Source: Deltaproteobacteria bacterium UBA1386 (GTDB lineage: Bacteria; Desulfobacterota; Syntrophorhabdia; Syntrophorhabdales; Syntrophorhabdaceae). Taken from it: DNA of 39,584 nucleotides. The translations under genes were made by a program, and so were the position numbers. Shown here piece after piece: positions 14,436-22,556 of the stretch (positions are counted from its first letter, which is position 1; every line of letters begins with the position of its first letter). The notes under the pieces were generated by a model. The model was not told the origin of the DNA. It worked only from the letters and a program-made list of their open reading frames with translations, and searched no databases. The stretch lies in assembly GCA_002305765.1 (NCBI GenBank), contig DBQU01000038.1, positions 1 through 39,584 on the forward strand. Direction: 5' to 3'.

Positions 14436-15751
14436 GAGTCCCAAGGGTCCTCGCCATCAATCCCTATATCTACGATTTTGCCGCCTACAATTTCTGGTCG
14501 AGCCCTCTCGGCCTCCTTTATATTGCGGCCATCCTGAGGCGCAACGGATTTCACGTGGATCTCATCGACTGCATGTCCGTCAGCGAAGAGAAGCGCAAAC
14601 CTGACGGGCGCGCGCCCTTCCGCAAACACAAGGTGCCGAAACCCGACGCGCTCAAGGGGGTGAGAAAGACCCTCAGGAGGTACGGGATGCCACCCGAAGA
14701 GCTGTCGGCCCTTCTCGAAGGCATGGAACCGCCGGACATCATCCTCGTAACCTCCATCATGACCTACTGGTACGTGGGCGCGATGGAGGTCGTCGATCTC
14801 GCACGCCGGGTACACCCCCGGTCGAAGATAGTCGTTGGCGGCATATACCCCACCCTGTGCCGGGAGCAGGCCTCCCTGAGGTTCGCGGCGGCGGACCTCG
14901 TCGTTTCTTCCGGGGAGCTGGGGGACTTCTACGGGTACGTCGAAGCCGCGACGGGACGACGGCCCGGCTTCACCCCCCACATGGACAACCTCGACATCCT
15001 GCCCTATCCCGCACACGACCTCTGCCGGGACATCCCTTTCGTGCCCCTGCTGACGTCGCTCGGGTGCGCGTTCCGCTGCACCTACTGCGCCACGTCCTAC
15101 ATGTATCCGGCAATGGCGCGGCGCGGCGTCGATTCCGTTGTGGACGAGATACTTCACTGGCACGACAGGGGCGTCCGCCGCTTCGTCGTCTATGACGACA
15201 GCTTCCTTTTCGACAGTTCGCGTCACGCAAAACCCCTTCTCGAGAGGATCGCCGGCCTTCCCTTCCCTGTGGACATATACAACCCCAACGCCCTCAACGC
15301 CGCCTTCATAGACGACGAGGTGGCCAACCTGCTTGTCAGCTCGGGCTTTCGCGAGGTCCGGATCGGACTGGAATCGGTCGATCCCGGCAGGCAGGCACAG
15401 ACCGGGGGAAAGGTGACGGGCGCCCTCTTCGAAAGGGCTGTAGGCGCCCTCAGGCGGGCGGGGTACGGCAGGGGCCAGATCAGGGCCTATATCCTCGCCG
15501 GCCTCCCGGGACAGCCCTGGCAGGAGGTGAGGCGGGCCATCGATTATCTCAAGGCCCTCGACGTCACACCATCCATTGCCGAATACACGCCGATCCCCCA
15601 CACGCCGCTCTTCGACAAGCACAAGGATTCCGCCAGGTTTCCCGTGGCCGACGACGCCATCTTCCAGAACAACGCGCTCTTCCCCTATGCCTGGGAAGGC
15701 TTTACGGAAGAGGACCTCGATTATTTGAAGAAATATGCAAAAAAGGGGTAA
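14432..15751 (+). CDS. B12-binding-type radical SAM protein
   Basis: 439 residues from ATG 14432, overlapping the rhomboid stop by 4 bp. The N-terminal 200 residues look like a cobalamin-binding-type Rossmann region (RVLAINPYIYDFAAYN, SSPLGLLYIAAILRRNG, IVVGGIYPTL), though a clear DxHxxG base-off motif is not seen. The radical SAM core has the [4Fe-4S] cysteines Cys212, Cys216 and Cys219 in LGCAFRCTYCATSYM, then FVVYDDSFLFD and a GLPGQPWQEV turn. This group includes methyltransferases, methylthiotransferases and many uncharacterised enzymes; I cannot name the reaction. The open frame extends upstream through the rhomboid gene in another phase, but that part is a shadow. Confidence 0.88.
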   Translation: MRVPRVLAINPYIYDFAAYNFWSSPLGLLYIAAILRRNGFHVDLIDCMSVSEEKRKPDGRAPFRKHKVPKPDALKGVRKTLRRYGMPPEELSALLEGMEPPDIILVTSIMTYWYVGAMEVVDLARRVHPRSKIVVGGIYPTLCREQASLRFAAADLVVSSGELGDFYGYVEAATGRRPGFTPHMDNLDILPYPAHDLCRDIPFVPLLTSLGCAFRCTYCATSYMYPAMARRGVDSVVDEILHWHDRGVRRFVVYDDSFLFDSSRHAKPLLERIAGLPFPVDIYNPNALNAAFIDDEVANLLVSSGFREVRIGLESVDPGRQAQTGGKVTGALFERAVGALRRAGYGRGQIRAYILAGLPGQPWQEVRRAIDYLKALDVTPSIAEYTPIPHTPLFDKHKDSARFPVADDAIFQNNALFPYAWEGFTEEDLDYLKKYAKKG

Positions 15752-15827
15752 TGGGTGATAGGTTGTGGGTTATGGGAAGAACTCGCAAAAAGATGTCCCT
15801 GTTGCCCATGACCCATGACCCATGACC
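15751..15827. repeat. Inverted ATGGG / CCCAT repeat arms between convergent genes
   Basis: Left arm 15751-15776 carries four (A/G)TGGGT-like units. Right arm 15805-15827 carries three perfect CCCATGA units. The arms are inverted and about 28 bases apart, so the transcript of either strand can fold into a long imperfect hairpin. It lies between the radical SAM stop and the PilZ gene stop, suitable for a bidirectional terminator. Confidence 0.6.
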
Positions 15828-15832
15828 TGCAT

Positions 15833-16315
15833 TTAGGACAGATATTTGTGCAGCTTCTGGTAACTCAGGAAATCGCCGTCTATGAAGTCCGCCCCGAGTT
15901 CCTTCGTGGCTTCTTCGCCTTCGGCTATTCTCTTTATGGTGCAGCGCATCTTTACCGGGGTCTTCTCGTTGGGAATGGTAAAGATGGTGTCGAACTCACC
16001 CTCGCTGACCGCGTCATAATCGTGGGGAATGGATATCTTCAGCCCCCCCAGCGAGACATCTATGACGATGCCCGTCTGCAAGGTCGACTCCTTCGCGTCC
16101 CGCTTAAAGACGAAGGCGGGAAGCGATACCTCCTTGCGGGCGTACCGCCTGCGCTCCTTTTTGGAGCCCTTCAATTCAACCTTGTCCTTGACCTGCGAGT
16201 GGAGCATGTTCTCTATTATGGACGAAAGCGACCGTCTTTCGACCTCCGCTATCTTTTCCAGTGTCTGCTTCAACTCCTCGTTGGTCCGAAAACATATCGT
16301 TACGTCTTTCTTCAT
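15833..16315 (-). CDS. Ribbon-helix-helix / PilZ fusion protein
   Basis: 160 residues. Residues about 4-40 fit a CopG/MetJ-like ribbon-helix-helix: strand VTICFR, helix NEELKQTLEKIAEVE, RRSLSSIIENML. Residues about 54-160 form a PilZ domain with the c-di-GMP signature RxxxR (Arg56, Arg60 in RRRYARKE) and DxSxxG (Asp86, Ser88, Gly91 in IDVSLGGLKIS). PilZ domains bind c-di-GMP and RHH domains dimerise on DNA, so a c-di-GMP-responsive transcription factor is a reasonable inference. The RHH part could instead serve only for dimerisation. It is monocistronic with its own promoter, divergent from galE. The start is supported by AAGGGGG upstream. Confidence 0.88.
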   Translation of the reverse strand: MKKDVTICFRTNEELKQTLEKIAEVERRSLSSIIENMLHSQVKDKVELKGSKKERRRYARKEVSLPAFVFKRDAKESTLQTGIVIDVSLGGLKISIPHDYDAVSEGEFDTIFTIPNEKTPVKMRCTIKRIAEGEEATKELGADFIDGDFLSYQKLHKYLS

Positions 16316-16374
16316 TGCCGTCCCCCTTACACTGCGCTATCTGGCGCAAACCTCGCAGCATTTTGCGATACATC

Positions 16375-16403
16375 AGTATAACATAACATGGAACTATTGA
16401 AAA
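16375..16403 (-). promoter_or_regulatory. Sigma-70 promoter of the RHH-PilZ gene
   Basis: Minus strand TTTTCA (16403-16398), 17-bp spacer, TATACT (16380-16375), giving a leader of about 50 nt. Confidence 0.5.
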
Positions 16404-16740
16404 GCTGAACTTGACCGCAAAAGGGTCCTTAACGCCTTATATAATGCGGGAAAGGCGGCATCCCCCGGGCGTCCGGCACGTGGCATTCTTCCCCTTCTTC
16501 CCGCCGGGCCCGGACCGGGAAACAATTACTTATCGTGAGCAATTGTGGTACAATAGTGCTCAATCGGAACCGGGCAGATATCAGGACGGGGACACGCCCG
16601 CTGTGGCGTTTTTCATCATTCCGGCCCCGGGCAACCCGGGAAGGGGGGAAGATCCATCGGGTTTCTCCCATGCCGCCGCGCTCTTTCGTTGCGCCGGCGC
16701 AGTCGGGGAGATGACGGCAGGTCCCGCAAAGGAGGGACGA
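16404..16740 (+). other. Long leader region upstream of galE
   Basis: About 340 bases between the divergent RHH-PilZ promoter and galE. It contains the extended -10 and palindrome at 16536-16562 and a CCCGGG-CAA-CCCGGG hairpin at 16626-16640. AAAGGAGG lies just before ATG 16741. The galE frame stays open upstream, but no ribosome-binding site or family similarity supports translation there. I recognise no riboswitch class. Confidence 0.5.
16536..16562 (+). promoter_or_regulatory. Palindrome overlapping an extended -10 element
   Basis: TGAGCAATTGT (16536-16546) and ACAATAGTGCTCA (16550-16562) form an imperfect palindrome centred on GGT. Inside it lies TGGTACAAT (16546-16554), an extended -10 box. 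No convincing -35 lies 17 bp upstream, so the promoter would be activator-dependent or rely on the extended -10. A repressor operator overlapping the galE promoter is one reading. Confidence 0.4.
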
Positions 16741-17724
16741 ATGAAGATCTTTGTCACGGGTGGTGCCGGCTATATCGGCAGCCACGTTGTAAAGCTCCTC
16801 GGAGAACAGGGACACAACGTTCTCGTCTACGACAATCTTTCCACGGGCCATGAATGGGCCGTGCTGGCGGGGCGCCTCGTCAAGGGCGACCTTTCCGACA
16901 GGCAAGCTCTCAAAGACACCCTGAGGGAATACTCTCCCGACGCTGTCATGCATTTCGCCGCGTCCATCCAGGTGGAAGAATCCGTCCGGGAACCTCTCAT
17001 GTACTACCGGAACAACGTCATCAACAGCATCAACCTCCTCGAGGCGATGACCGAGCTCAAGATCGGGTATTTCATCTATTCGTCGACGGCCGCCACCTAC
17101 GGGGCGCCGACGGTGAGCCCCGTCGATGAGGATACGCCCCTTACTCCCATCAATCCCTATGGCATGACGAAGGTCATGGTCGAGTCGGTGCTTCGGGACC
17201 TGGCCGCGAAGGGGGACCTCCGTTATATTGCGCTGCGGTATTTCAATGTTGCCGGCGCCGACCGTCAGGCGCGGATAGGTCAGGCCTATCGCGAGGCGAC
17301 GCATCTTATCACGCGGGCCCTGAGGACGGCACAGGGCCAACAGGAGAAGCTCTTTGTCTTCGGCACCGACTACCCCACGACAGACGGGACCTGCGTGAGG
17401 GACTACATCCATGTGGAAGACCTGGCGTCCGCGCACCTTCTGGCCCTCATGTACCTGAGGGAAAGAGGCGCCTCTGATGTGATGAACTGCGGGTATGGCC
17501 ATGGATTCTCCGTTCTGGACGTGGTCCGCGCGGCAAAAGCGGTGACGGGGGTGGACTTCCCCGTGGAACTGGCGGGGCGCAGGCCCGGCGACCCACCCGA
17601 GCTCGTTGCCGACAGCTCGAAGATCAGGAGGCTGACGGGGTGGTCTCCACTCTACGACGATCTTGGCTTCATCATCGAAACAGCATGGAAATGGGAAAAG
17701 AAGAGGTCGGCGACGAAGGATTGA
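16741..17724 (+). CDS. galE: UDP-glucose 4-epimerase
   Basis: 327 residues, full length, from ATG 16741 with an AAAGGAGG ribosome-binding site. Extended short-chain dehydrogenase fold: NAD-binding GGAGYIGSH (residues 7-15), catalytic SSTAATYG (114-121) and YxxxK (Tyr140, Lys144 in YGMTK). It interconverts UDP-glucose and UDP-galactose, supplying galactosyl donors for polysaccharide and closing the Leloir route with the galT encoded 3 kb away on the other strand. The DUF218 protein gene follows 10 bp after its stop, so the two probably share a transcript. Confidence 0.95.
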   Translation: MKIFVTGGAGYIGSHVVKLLGEQGHNVLVYDNLSTGHEWAVLAGRLVKGDLSDRQALKDTLREYSPDAVMHFAASIQVEESVREPLMYYRNNVINSINLLEAMTELKIGYFIYSSTAATYGAPTVSPVDEDTPLTPINPYGMTKVMVESVLRDLAAKGDLRYIALRYFNVAGADRQARIGQAYREATHLITRALRTAQGQQEKLFVFGTDYPTTDGTCVRDYIHVEDLASAHLLALMYLRERGASDVMNCGYGHGFSVLDVVRAAKAVTGVDFPVELAGRRPGDPPELVADSSKIRRLTGWSPLYDDLGFIIETAWKWEKKRSATKD

Positions 17725-17734
17725 AGGATCACGC

Positions 17735-18301
17735 ATGAGGACCTTTGCCGCGGCCGTTGTCGTCATTCTCGCTTTTGCCGGCCTTGTGGTCTACGCACCG
17801 AGCTACCTCTTCTATGCCGATCCTCCCCGGAAGTCGGATGCCGTCGTTCTCTTCCTCGGCAACGAGTACAAAGAGCGCAGGGCCGAGGCGGTGAAGCTCA
17901 TAGGGGAAGGATACGCCGCCTATCTCGTTATTCCCGCTTACGGCAGGATGGTCGAGGCGGGCAAACACGGCGAGGCGTCGCGCAACGTCGTTCCCTCGCG
18001 GCCCTCACACTACCCCGTAGTCTACGAGGACACCCATGTTGAGATCATCGAGGCAAAGAAGCTGATGGACCGGAAGGGTCTGACCTCCGCCATATTCGTC
18101 AGCTCCCCCCACCACATGAGGCGGATAAAGCTCATCGCCGACAGGGTCTTCATTGGCGGAGCCTATGTCACCACCTTCGTTCCGACCCGTTTCGAGAAGC
18201 CGGGACAGGGTTTCTGGTTCCTGCGCGAGTCGGATATAAGGAAGGTCACCAGCGAATACGGCAAGATCCTGTGGTTCTTTCTCTACAGGTGGATGAAGTA
18301 G
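17735..18301 (+). CDS. DUF218 (YdcF/SanA-like) membrane-anchored protein
   Basis: 188 residues from ATG 17735, with AAGGA 7 bp upstream. One N-terminal membrane segment (about residues 3-27, FAAAVVVILAFAGLVVYAPS) anchors a DUF218 domain facing the periplasm. Family motifs: DAVVLFLGNEYKERRAEAVKLI near the N-terminus and IFVSSPHHMRR in the core. DUF218 proteins are envelope-associated, but their biochemical function is unsettled. It follows galE by 10 bp, which fits a role in envelope polysaccharide. Confidence 0.88.
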   Translation: MRTFAAAVVVILAFAGLVVYAPSYLFYADPPRKSDAVVLFLGNEYKERRAEAVKLIGEGYAAYLVIPAYGRMVEAGKHGEASRNVVPSRPSHYPVVYEDTHVEIIEAKKLMDRKGLTSAIFVSSPHHMRRIKLIADRVFIGGAYVTTFVPTRFEKPGQGFWFLRESDIRKVTSEYGKILWFFLYRWMK

Positions 18302-18335
18302 AACACGGTCCGGCGTCCCAACCCAAAAACGCCAT

Positions 18336-18405
18336 CGATAGGTCCTATCCGTCCTATTGGTCTTATACGTCCCGTGGGTCTTACCACTTCCTATCGGTCC
18401 TATCT
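18336..18405. repeat. GTCCTAT tandem tract
   Basis: Five or more imperfect copies of (G/T)(T/C)C(C/T)TAT at about 9-10 base spacing: GTCCTATCC, GTCCTATTG, GTCTTATAC, a degenerate middle, TTCCTATCG and GTCCTATC. It lies just past the DUF218 stop. The design is the same as the other tracts, but the unit differs. Confidence 0.6.
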
Positions 18406-18433
18406 GGACTAGTACCAGTGGGGAATTTGCGGT

Positions 18434-18488
18434 GGAGGCCGGGATCCTGATTGTAACGCAGGGCAAGGGCGATTGGATCCCGACCTCC
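18434..18488. repeat. 14-bp inverted repeat with 27-base loop
   Basis: GGAGGCCGGGATCC (18434-18447) and GGATCCCGACCTCC (18475-18488) are inverted copies with one mismatch. It could be a transcriptional terminator hairpin without a U-tract, or the ends of a decayed miniature element. Unexplained. Confidence 0.5.
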
Positions 18489-18732
18489 GTCGGGGTACTG
18501 ATGAACGTTTGCTGCGCGGCCGCGATGGGCCTTTTACATCTTATCCCTTTCTCACAGGACCGGCAGGGGCTGCGACGCTGGACCCAAATACCGTCTTTCC
18601 GGCGTCTTGAAGCTTCCTACCCCCTTCTCCCTGCAGCGTCCTTCCCCGATCGGTCCTGTGGGCGCTAGTCCGCGCGCTGAACGGTCCTCCTTTTTTCTCC
18701 CATCGCCCGCACCCTCCCGAGGTGGAGCGACG

Positions 18733-19557
18733 TCATCGTATGTCCCAACCCGTCACGTGGAAAGGCCCCGAATGAGGGGCAGGGACGGGGGGATGCCTCA
18801 TCTCCCGCAGCCTGACAAGGAAGATCCCCGCGGCAACGACGCCGACGGCCACCAGCATTTCGGCGCCATACCGCAGTGCGGGACCCGGAGCATGCAACAG
18901 TCTCAAGGTCAATGGATCGGCAAGGACAGTGTCCGCCGCGACCTTGCCAAGAATGGCCGCGCCGGCATAGATCGCGGGGGGATAGTGTCCCATGAGCCGC
19001 GACATCACACCTCCGCCGAATGCCACCATGGGTATGCTGAAGCTCAGCCCGAGAAAGGCCAGGGCCGGGTTGCCCGTGCTGGCGCCCGCCATGGCGAGGA
19101 TGTTGTCGGGACTCATCGCCAGGTCCGCGAGGATGATCATGAGGAAGGCCTTCATGGACCCGCCCGAAACCTCCTTTTTCTCCTGCGGTGAATGACCGTC
19201 GAGGATGAGCTTCAGCCCGATGGTAAGAATGAGAAGTCCGCAGCAAAGCTTCAGGCAGGGGACATTGAGAAGCGCCGCGGGGAGGCAGGCGATGAGGACC
19301 CTCGCCAGGATGGCGGCGACGGTTCCGAGGACAACCCCCTGAAGCCGCCGGGCAGGAGGAAGCGTCAGGGCGGCAAGGGCAATGATCAGGGCGTTCCCCC
19401 CGGAGAGCGCCATGCTCGACGCCATTACCGTCACGAAGTCTGCGAGGAACCCTCCGCTCATGTAAGCGTTCATGAGGTCCGCGGCTCCGGTTATCTCCGC
19501 TGCGCTTATAATGTTGGTCACGGTCTCGCTGTCTCCTCGCCCCTGATACGGAACCAT
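18733..19557 (-). CDS. TerC-family integral membrane protein, divergent
   Basis: 274 residues from ATG 19557 (AAGGAT upstream); the frame is open further upstream without support. Seven or so hydrophobic segments. Two TerC half-motifs are visible: SMALSGGNALIIALAALTLP in the first half and LADLAMSPDNILAMAGA in the second. Family members usually have LSGDNA in the first motif; here the Asp is Gly (residue 54) while the second motif keeps its Asp. TerC/YjbE-type proteins are linked to metal (Mn, Ca) export, and these acidic residues are thought to bind the ion, so the missing Asp may change function. Downstream of the NarL regulator on the same strand with a 146-bp gap. Confidence 0.82.
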   Translation of the reverse strand: MVPYQGRGDSETVTNIISAAEITGAADLMNAYMSGGFLADFVTVMASSMALSGGNALIIALAALTLPPARRLQGVVLGTVAAILARVLIACLPAALLNVPCLKLCCGLLILTIGLKLILDGHSPQEKKEVSGGSMKAFLMIILADLAMSPDNILAMAGASTGNPALAFLGLSFSIPMVAFGGGVMSRLMGHYPPAIYAGAAILGKVAADTVLADPLTLRLLHAPGPALRYGAEMLVAVGVVAAGIFLVRLREMRHPPVPAPHSGPFHVTGWDIR

Positions 19558-19703
19558 AGTATATCCTTGCAGAAGGGGTGAAGGTATCGGGGTTTTCCTG
19601 ATTTTCGGGGGTATTTTCCCTGAGACGCACGCTGGCGCGACCACCGCGTCTTTCGGCCCTTATCCCGGTCGAAGAGGGCTCAAGGTCTTCCTTCGCGGGG
19701 TCT

Positions 19704-20351
19704 CTACAGGGAGGTTATGCCTTCCCTGATGGCGTACTTGGTCAGTTCCGCGACGCTGCGTATCTGGAGCTTGTCCATGATCTGCTGCCTGTGGGTCTCC
19801 ACCGTCTTGACGCTGAGGTTCAGAGTGGAGGCTATCTGTTTCGTGGTCTTGCCCTCGGCCAGGTGCTGCAGCACCTCCCTCTCGCGCTGGGTCAGGATGG
19901 TGAAGACGGTGGAGTCGTTCCGGGGAAGGTTGTGGAGATACTCCTTGACCACTATGTCGGTGATCCTGGGACTCAGGTAGGACTGGCCGGTCATCACAGT
20001 GTGGACGGCGGTGACGAGCTCTTCGAACGCGCTGTCCTTCAGGAGATAGCCCGATGCCCCGGCTTTGAGCATTTCGAGGACGAACCTCCTGTCGGAATGC
20101 ATGGACAGGGCGATGATCTTCACGTCCTTGTTCTCCGCCACGATCTCGCGCGTCGCGTCTATGCCGTTCATTTCCGGCATCCCGATATCCATTATGATGA
20201 CGTGCGGCAGGAGCTTGCGGGCGAGTCTTGTTGCCGTCAGCCCGTCCTGGGCCTCGGCGGCCACCTCCATGTCGGGCTGCTTATCGATGAGGGCCTTCAA
20301 GCCTTCCCGCATGATCTTGTGGTCATCGGCCACCACTATTCTTATCTTCAT
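19704..20351 (-). CDS. NarL/FixJ-family response regulator
   Basis: 215 residues. Receiver domain: Asp9/Asp10 (VVADDHK), phospho-acceptor Asp55 (VIIMDIGMPEMNG), Lys104-region GYLLKDS. The C-terminal LuxR-type HTH (about 150-205) reads LTQREREVLQHLAEGKTTKQ and VKTVETHRQQIMDKL. It follows its kinase gene by 9 bp. It should bind DNA as a dimer after phosphorylation; targets are not apparent. Confidence 0.95.
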   Translation of the reverse strand: MKIRIVVADDHKIMREGLKALIDKQPDMEVAAEAQDGLTATRLARKLLPHVIIMDIGMPEMNGIDATREIVAENKDVKIIALSMHSDRRFVLEMLKAGASGYLLKDSAFEELVTAVHTVMTGQSYLSPRITDIVVKEYLHNLPRNDSTVFTILTQREREVLQHLAEGKTTKQIASTLNLSVKTVETHRQQIMDKLQIRSVAELTKYAIREGITSL

Positions 20352-20360
20352 TGTCGACCC

Positions 20361-22385
20361 CTAGTTCTCCTGTTCCCGTTTGAGGGGAGCCACGAGTATT
20401 ATGCGCGCCCCCCTGCCGACCTGGGAACGCACGTCCATGTGCCCCCCCAGGGACTGAAGGCGCTCGCGGATGCTGAAGAGCCCGAAGCCGCGCGCCTCCG
20501 CTATGTGGTAGCTGCGCTTCGAAGCATTGAAGCCCCTGCCGTCATCGGCGACATGGATCGATATGTTCTCGTCCACCCTGCGCACCGTCACCTTCACGCG
20601 CGTCGCTCCGGAATGCTTGACCACGTTCGCAAGGAGTTCCCGAACGGCGGTGAAGAGGAGCACCCGGATCTCGTCCCGTATGGGCTTTTCAAGGCCATCG
20701 CTCTCAAACTCCCTGTGGATCCCGTTCTGGTTCTCAACCTGCTCCGCCAGCCACTCGAGGGCGGCCTCGAGCCCCAGATCGTACAGGATCGGGGGGCTGA
20801 GCTCGAAGGTGAGCGAACGGCCGAACTGGATTGCCTGACCGATGTGATCGCGGATCTGGTCTATCTCCCTTTCGATGTTCTCGTCCTTGACGGCGCTCTC
20901 GATCCATCCGAGCCTCATCTTGGCGGTGGCGAGAAGTTGGCCTATGTGGTCATGGAGGAGGTTCGATATTCGTCTGCGCTCCCGTTCCTCGGCAAGAGAG
21001 AGCTCCGACGCCAGGGAACGGAGCTGGCGCTGGTATTGGTCCAATCTCTCCTCCGCCTGTTTCTGCTCGCTGATATCTTCAACGGTGCCTTCATAGTAGA
21101 GGGTCCGCCCGCTGGAGTCCCGTATGGCCCGCGCGTTCTCCCGCACATGCATTTGCGACCCGTCGCGCATTTTCCACCGGGCTTCGAAACCACGGACGCG
21201 GCCCTCCCGCTCCAGCCGATCCTTTATCTTCCTGCCGAGGTAGGTGGGCTCACAGCTCTTTCGGTAGGACTTGACGGCTCCGAAGTCGGCGAAGGAGGAA
21301 TAGCCCATCATGCGGATCAGGGCCGGGTTCGCCATGAGGATCTTCCCCTGCGGGTCTGTCCGGTATATGCCGAGCGGTGAGTTCTCGAAGAGGTTCCTGT
21401 AACGCTCGGCCCCCCTTCTCAGCATGTCCTCGACCTGCTGGCGTCTTCTCAGTTCCTGCACGAGGCGGGCGTTGGCCTCCGTTATCTCGCTCGTTCGCTC
21501 CGCCACGCGCCGCTCCAATTCCGTCTTTGAGCGCCTCAAAACCTCCTCGGCGAGCTTCCGCTCCGTGATGTCATTGTCTATCTGAAGCACCGTTGCGGGC
21601 CTGTTTCTCTTGTCCGTCCTGAGCTTCCATTTGCTCTCCACGATGATCCGCCTGCCGTCCTTCGTACGATGGACCAGCTCCCCTTCCCATTTTCCCTCGG
21701 CCAGAAGGCGTTTCCGTATGGTGCTGAGTGGTTCTGGGTACCGCGTCTTGAGAAGCGACGACAGCGGTTTTCCCCAGGCCTCGTCCATCGAAAAGCCGAA
21801 GCGGTTCGCCGCCCCCCTATTCCAGAAGACTACCCGGTTCTTCATGTCGCGGACAATGATGGCATCTTCAGCGATATCGATGATCTCCGCCTGCTCCCGA
21901 AGCATTCTCGCCTGCCGTTCAAGCTCATGCTGCGCCCGGAGCCGCTCCGTGACGTCGCGGACGTTTACCATGATGAATTGGTCGTTTCGGTAATTTATGA
22001 GGGAAGACGTGATCTCCACATCGATGAGAGTGCCGTCTTTTCTTCTGTACTGGCGCAGTCCGGAGACGATCTCGGCGTCCCTGAGCACACCCCGGACGTT
22101 CTGAAGTATCTCCTTCTTCTTCATGGCCGTGATGTCGAGCAGCGTGAGCCGGGTTATTTCCTCCTCGCGGAAGCCGGTTGTCTTGAGAAAGCTGGCATTT
22201 GCCTCAAGGATCTTCAACGTCCGGGGATTGAAGAGGAAGACGCCGTCCGACGAGTGCTTAACGAGCAGACGGTACCGGGCCTCGCTGTCCTCGAGCAGGG
22301 CTCTGACGTCCTGGTATTCCCCTGCCGGGTCGGGCCCGCATCGTTTTCCCTTCTCAGTTTTACCGGATATCTCCTGGTCCTTCAT
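20361..22385 (-). CDS. Triple-PAS histidine kinase of the NarX/DegS type
   Basis: 674 residues, no membrane segments. PAS domains at about 35-150, 160-280 (each ending in a DVTERLR/DITERK PAC) and 325-445 (DISEQKQ) are joined by coiled coils (about 283-320). The HisKA_3 dimerisation domain has phospho-acceptor His478 in SNLLHDHIGQLLATAKMRLG. HATPase motifs are AVRELLANVVKHSGATRV and DDGRGF, then FGLFSIRERLQSLGG. It is the cognate kinase of the regulator 9 bp downstream. The start at 22385 has no Shine-Dalgarno sequence (GATATAAA directly precedes ATG), but no later Met is plausible. It shares domain logic with the orphan kinase at 3730. Confidence 0.93.
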   Translation of the reverse strand: MKDQEISGKTEKGKRCGPDPAGEYQDVRALLEDSEARYRLLVKHSSDGVFLFNPRTLKILEANASFLKTTGFREEEITRLTLLDITAMKKKEILQNVRGVLRDAEIVSGLRQYRRKDGTLIDVEITSSLINYRNDQFIMVNVRDVTERLRAQHELERQARMLREQAEIIDIAEDAIIVRDMKNRVVFWNRGAANRFGFSMDEAWGKPLSSLLKTRYPEPLSTIRKRLLAEGKWEGELVHRTKDGRRIIVESKWKLRTDKRNRPATVLQIDNDITERKLAEEVLRRSKTELERRVAERTSEITEANARLVQELRRRQQVEDMLRRGAERYRNLFENSPLGIYRTDPQGKILMANPALIRMMGYSSFADFGAVKSYRKSCEPTYLGRKIKDRLEREGRVRGFEARWKMRDGSQMHVRENARAIRDSSGRTLYYEGTVEDISEQKQAEERLDQYQRQLRSLASELSLAEERERRRISNLLHDHIGQLLATAKMRLGWIESAVKDENIEREIDQIRDHIGQAIQFGRSLTFELSPPILYDLGLEAALEWLAEQVENQNGIHREFESDGLEKPIRDEIRVLLFTAVRELLANVVKHSGATRVKVTVRRVDENISIHVADDGRGFNASKRSYHIAEARGFGLFSIRERLQSLGGHMDVRSQVGRGARIILVAPLKREQEN

Positions 22386-22539
22386 TTTATATCAGCACCT
22401 GATCGATATTGACCATTTTTGCGCGCCAGACACCAGGTCGGGATCACAAAAGGATGCCGGGGGATCCCCCGAAGGAAAACCCCCGCATCGCGCATCGGTC
22501 CTTCCGGCTTTCGGACCCGGTCAGAGCCCGTCCCGCCGG

Positions 22540-22555
22540 TGTTCCACGTGAAACG
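22540..22555. promoter_or_regulatory. parS centromere-like ParB-binding site 1
   Basis: TGTTCCACGTGAAACG matches the bacterial parS consensus TGTTNCACGTGAAACA at every position except the last. It is palindromic around CACGTG and lies in the noncoding gap between the kinase promoter region and the 3' end of the flavodoxin gene. Its reverse complement shares the 14-mer GTTTCACGTGGAAC with the second site at 28730. ParB spreads from such sites to organise origin segregation. Confidence 0.85.
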
Positions 22556-22556
22556 C

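Larger units (their letters stand above)
18302..18732. other. Noncoding region between DUF218 and TerC-like genes
   Basis: 430 bases between convergent genes. It holds the GTCCTAT repeat tract (18336-18405) and a 14-bp inverted repeat (18434-18488). I see no credible coding region: open frames here lack ribosome-binding sites and family motifs. Confidence 0.6.

Noticed and set aside
14546..14561. CACGTG-centred sequence resembling parS (about 12 of 16)
   Set aside because: It lies inside the radical SAM coding region with several mismatches in the critical arms, so it is explained by codons.
14309..15622. A 437-codon open frame antisense to the radical SAM gene
   Set aside because: Arg/Pro/Gly-rich shadow of a GC-rich gene with no domain similarity.
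13724..15751. A 675-codon open frame spanning the rhomboid and radical SAM genes
   Set aside because: Only the part from 14432 has radical SAM similarity. The first 235 codons are an out-of-phase shadow of the rhomboid gene.
16429..17766. A 445-codon open frame antisense to galE
   Set aside because: Shadow frame; galE on the plus strand has all catalytic motifs.
18357..18668. Open frame in the gap after the DUF218 gene
   Set aside because: It starts inside the GTCCTAT repeat tract and has no ribosome-binding site or recognisable domain.
18748..18763. CACGTG-centred sequence in the TerC-like gene
   Set aside because: Only about 10 of 16 positions match parS, and it is in coding DNA.
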